Below, piece after piece: positions 61,214 through 64,000 of a stretch of DNA of 64,000 bases. The DNA is from Diadema setosum. Taxonomy: Eukaryota > Echinodermata > Echinoidea > Diadematoida > Diadematidae. The position numbers and the translations under genes were made by a program. Under the pieces are notes generated by a model. It saw only the letters and a list, made by a program, of their open reading frames with translations, was not told where the DNA came from and ran no database searches. Each line of letters opens with the position of its first letter. Position 1 is the first letter of the stretch. Location of the stretch: positions 1,385,501-1,449,500 of the forward strand of contig CM067069.1 in assembly GCA_033980235.1 (NCBI GenBank), read 5' to 3'.

Positions 61214-61635
61214 TACTGATTACTCGGATCTGTTAACAAGGGTACAACGTACTGCTAGTATTAAACTGCACAGATTTATCACAGACTTGGCACAGCTGCA
61301 GAAAATCAAATTATATTCTAATAAATCCTGAAATTGGGAACTTGGTGTGGTGAATTCACCCAATCCACAAGTGATTAACACGCTGAAAGGAGAACTTCAC
61401 TTTTGTGAGTTTGCTGCCAGGTCATACAGACCATCTGTATATTACAAACATTATATTATACAGCCCATCTTTTTTTTTTTGTATACTTGCTACTACATAT
61501 CGTATGTGAAGGTGCATTCATTCTCTCTACCACCCCCTCCCCCACTAATCAATTTCAATACATAAATACTCCCACAATGACCACAGTATGTGATTAACAT
61601 TTTGAGCACATCATTTATCAATATGGACATAACCC

Positions 61636-62126
61636 CAGGGCTGCCAACCTTGAGTGAGAGTTTGGCGTGAGACACTGCAAGGGAGTGGAGCGACCTCCTG
61701 TGGCTAGCGCCTGGCGGCCTGCTGTGTGGCCGTATGTACGTACGTACTACGTACACAGTCAGTGTATGTAAAGCGATGTAAAGCACACGTTATAGCCATA
61801 CATGTACTGTAATTTGCCAAAAGTACAAGCTACGCTCACGTGGTATAGGTAGAAACCAATCGTAATCCAATAGCTCGTCTTTGCGCGCGAACCGAAAACA
61901 ATCATTATTGGTTAAGTTTTACACCCGCGCGGGAAAATCTCGAAATTTTGGGCTTGGGCATATCGATATTCGGAATATCAGAGAATTTAGAGATATATTT
62001 ATTTTTGTAGTCATGTACATTCCATTTTGGGGGTTTAGCGTGAGATTTCATTTATCAGAGTGAGACAGTCAAAATTGGTTGAATTGCATGAGTCTCATGC
62101 TCAATGCGTGAGAGTTGGCAGCCCTG
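61636..62126. mobile_element. hAT-like MITE, 491 bp
   Basis: The ends CAGGGCTGCCAAC and GTTGGCAGCCCTG are perfect inverted repeats of the CAGGG..CCCTG type common in hAT elements. Flanks TAACCC and TAACTC are a near-match duplication of at least 6 bp. Inner ends share GTGAGAGTTTGGCGTGAGAC-like words on both sides. No transposase frame. Confidence 0.75.
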
Positions 62127-62138
62127 TAACTCGATGTA

Positions 62139-62395
62139 TATATGAAGAGTTTGTTTGCAAAAACCGATAAGTCCATTTTTGAAGATTGTGAAGTACGGTC
62201 TCTGTCATAAAGTACAAAATAATACCTTTTAAATGATATATTGGTCACTACATATAAAGGTATATTTTTGAAGTTATGGTCAAAAGAAGCACAACTTTTC
62301 TTATTATTCTCTTTATTTTTCTTTACCTTTAATCGCAAATATCTCCATTTGACAAATATGGACTTATCGGTTTTTGCAAACAAACTCTTCATATA
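62139..62395. mobile_element. Foldback MITE with TATATGAAGAG ends, 257 bp
   Basis: The left arm TATATATGAAGAGTTTGTTT then GCAAAAACCGATAAGTCCAT is repeated inversely at the right end (ATGGACTTATCGGTTTTTGC, then AAACAAACTCTTCATATA), nearly perfect for about 40 bp. TA-rich flanks fit a Tc1/mariner-type TA target. It lies 12 bp from the hAT-like MITE. Confidence 0.82.
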
Positions 62396-63280
62396 CACAC
62401 TAAATTTTAGGCAAGCCCTTATAATGCTAATACATGAATATTGTATCGATATCTTCCGCATTGCTGAATTTTCTTTTTAATATATATCAGGATAAGTATG
62501 CATATTACTGCTGCCATCTGCCAGCAGTGTAATATCCTCACTTAAAAAATAAACAAACAAAATGATTAAATAAATATACCAAATAGCTACATTGTATGTA
62601 CACAGAAAATGAAGAAATGATCAGTAATAAGAACCTAAATAGACACACCAGGGGGAAAAAAAGGTAAACAGTAAATTCTAATCGATCAACTAATAAATTA
62701 CTAACATTAGCATCACTGCAAATCATCTGTCTTATTTTATGAGCACTCAGTAGCAAGATTATTTAATTACAATCATGAAAACAGCAATTTCACATCAACA
62801 AATTCTCTGGAGGGAGTTATTTTGATAATGGCATGGAGATTAAAAAAAACAAAACAACAACAACAGCAGCAACATGCTAATGGTAGATTATACAAAAAGA
62901 AAGGTAAACAGTATCAAAAACAGCAACAACATCTAGTCCTCAAGACTGCCAGGTCAAATGCTTCCTGCTACAAATTGTAGTCCCATATGAGATCCTGACA
63001 TTTTATAAAACACACACAATAAACCTGCACTTCAATATGATTACATTTATGATGCTAATGGAATCAAACAGTGCACCATCATTGCTTCCATAACAAATGA
63101 TAATAACTCCCATTAAGAATGCTATCAATCGGCAATTTACTCTGCAATAAAGTGCAATGAATTTCATGGAGGAACATTGTCGGTATCACTAATATTTAAT
63201 CTTGATCTCTTTTCAACTGTTGTAAACATGCTTGCCTGTTCACTTCACACAACTATAAAAACCCTGAGAGCTAGTCACAG

Positions 63281-63646
63281 TTAAAGGTCCTGTTTACCTT
63301 TGGGAGCAGTGATTTAAAAAATGTTCGAGATATCACTTTTGATGCATATGTGTAGGTCAGTTGTATCACAAAACATCCTACCATACAAAATTTTTGCAAT
63401 AAAGCCTAAAATATAAGGAGATATCACTATTTTTCTCATTAAACTATAACTGTAGACGGTTTAGTCTCGAAACATCTTTATTATAACTATTGTTCACATT
63501 TTGTATATTTAGCAATATTTAACATCGATTATATTGGTTCAAATTTTTACATCGGTTGTTTCTATCCCTAACTCACATTTTAGAACTATTTTGAAGCACT
63601 AATGTTGGGTTTTTGTTTCATATGCAAATGGTACATTATGCCTTTA
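63281..63646 (-). mobile_element. MITE with TTAAAGGCATAATTTACC ends, copy 4 (inverted)
   Basis: Begins TTAAAGGTCCTGTTTACCTT and ends GGTACATTATGCCTTTAA, the reverse orientation of the copies at 31900 and 35926. Full length (366 bp). Confidence 0.88.
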
Positions 63647-64000
63647 ATGCTTCCAAAGTTCTCTGTCAATTCCGGAATTACCTTTGGAACGATACAATGT
63701 ATGTCAATTACAGTGCTTCATGTGTGTGCTGCAGTCCCACACAATCACTCCTCAGATAAAGGACTTTGCATACTTACAATAATGAAACACATTTCCCTAC
63801 TTCCAATGGGGGGGGGGGGAGGGGACTTTAGACAGCACCATTGTGATAAGGGTCCACTGATATATATTCATGCCAAGATAGACATCAGCTTCAGATAACA
63901 AAAGAATGTTGACTATTCAGTATAGTTCATTGGACTTTGTAACTGTGTTCTCTTTGTGTAGCTTACTGGTGGCATTCATTAAATCTAACATCAACATCAA

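Larger units (their letters stand above)
50465..64000. other. No gene recognised; several transposon-derived repeats
   Basis: Named contents: CCGAAGGTTCGTT motif cluster (52130-52520), TIR element (53639-54482), CpG-rich stretch after it (54560-54850, no supported exon), family 1 Helentron-like copy 2 (55647-56435), partial foldback (57551-57722), probable solo LTR (58069-59003), family 3 Helentron-like element (59996-61213), hAT-like MITE (61636-62126), foldback (62139-62395) and MITE copy 4 (63281-63646). 50470-52120, 56440-57540 and 62400-63280 show nothing I can name. Confidence 0.6.

Overview
This looks like nuclear DNA of a marine invertebrate deuterostome, most likely an echinoderm such as a sea urchin or sea star. 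The basis is intron-exon structure, AT-rich noncoding DNA, many poly(C)/poly(G) tracts and a dense load of foldback MITEs and tandem-repeat transposons. The phylum is an inference from overall character; no species-diagnostic gene is present.

Only one gene can be recognised. Small minus-strand exons encode the N-terminal part of a RAPGEF1 (C3G) homologue, a Rap1 guanine-nucleotide exchange factor. In transcript order they are 30182-30228 (tentative), 23192-23394, 12897-12957, 3122-3233, 1513-1630 and 370-657. All junctions have AG/GT borders and compatible phases, and the joined protein keeps family landmarks (ALKWF, MLPGS, VYQSLANLI, then a VTNAVQNGIRELVKLSIEK-type helix). The Crk-binding proline-rich region and the REM and CDC25 catalytic domains must lie beyond the left edge. 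Introns are roughly 0.9 to 10 kb and full of repeats. The 5' end of the gene is not certain: a 20-nt ATG exon at 50445-50464 is a weak candidate, and 42067-42387 holds an unassigned open block.

The rest is repeats. (1) Three sequence-unrelated but architecturally matching element families (two copies of one, one each of the others) have a conserved head, a core of ~160-bp tandem units, a GGAC/CCGA-type microsatellite and a 3' hairpin repeating the head motif; they resemble Helentron-associated (HINE/DINE-1) or pearl/CvA-type elements. (2) Several MITE or foldback families occur, some with clear target-site duplications, one lying 17 bp from a splice donor. (3) A family of ~85-bp hairpin elements occurs four times, with compensatory arm changes between two copies. 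(4) A 40-bp minisatellite is open in all three minus-strand frames. (5) There is a probable solo LTR and numerous microsatellites.

No convincing second protein-coding gene, tRNA, rRNA, CRISPR array or autonomous transposase was found. The long open frames that exist are mostly in repeats or look random.
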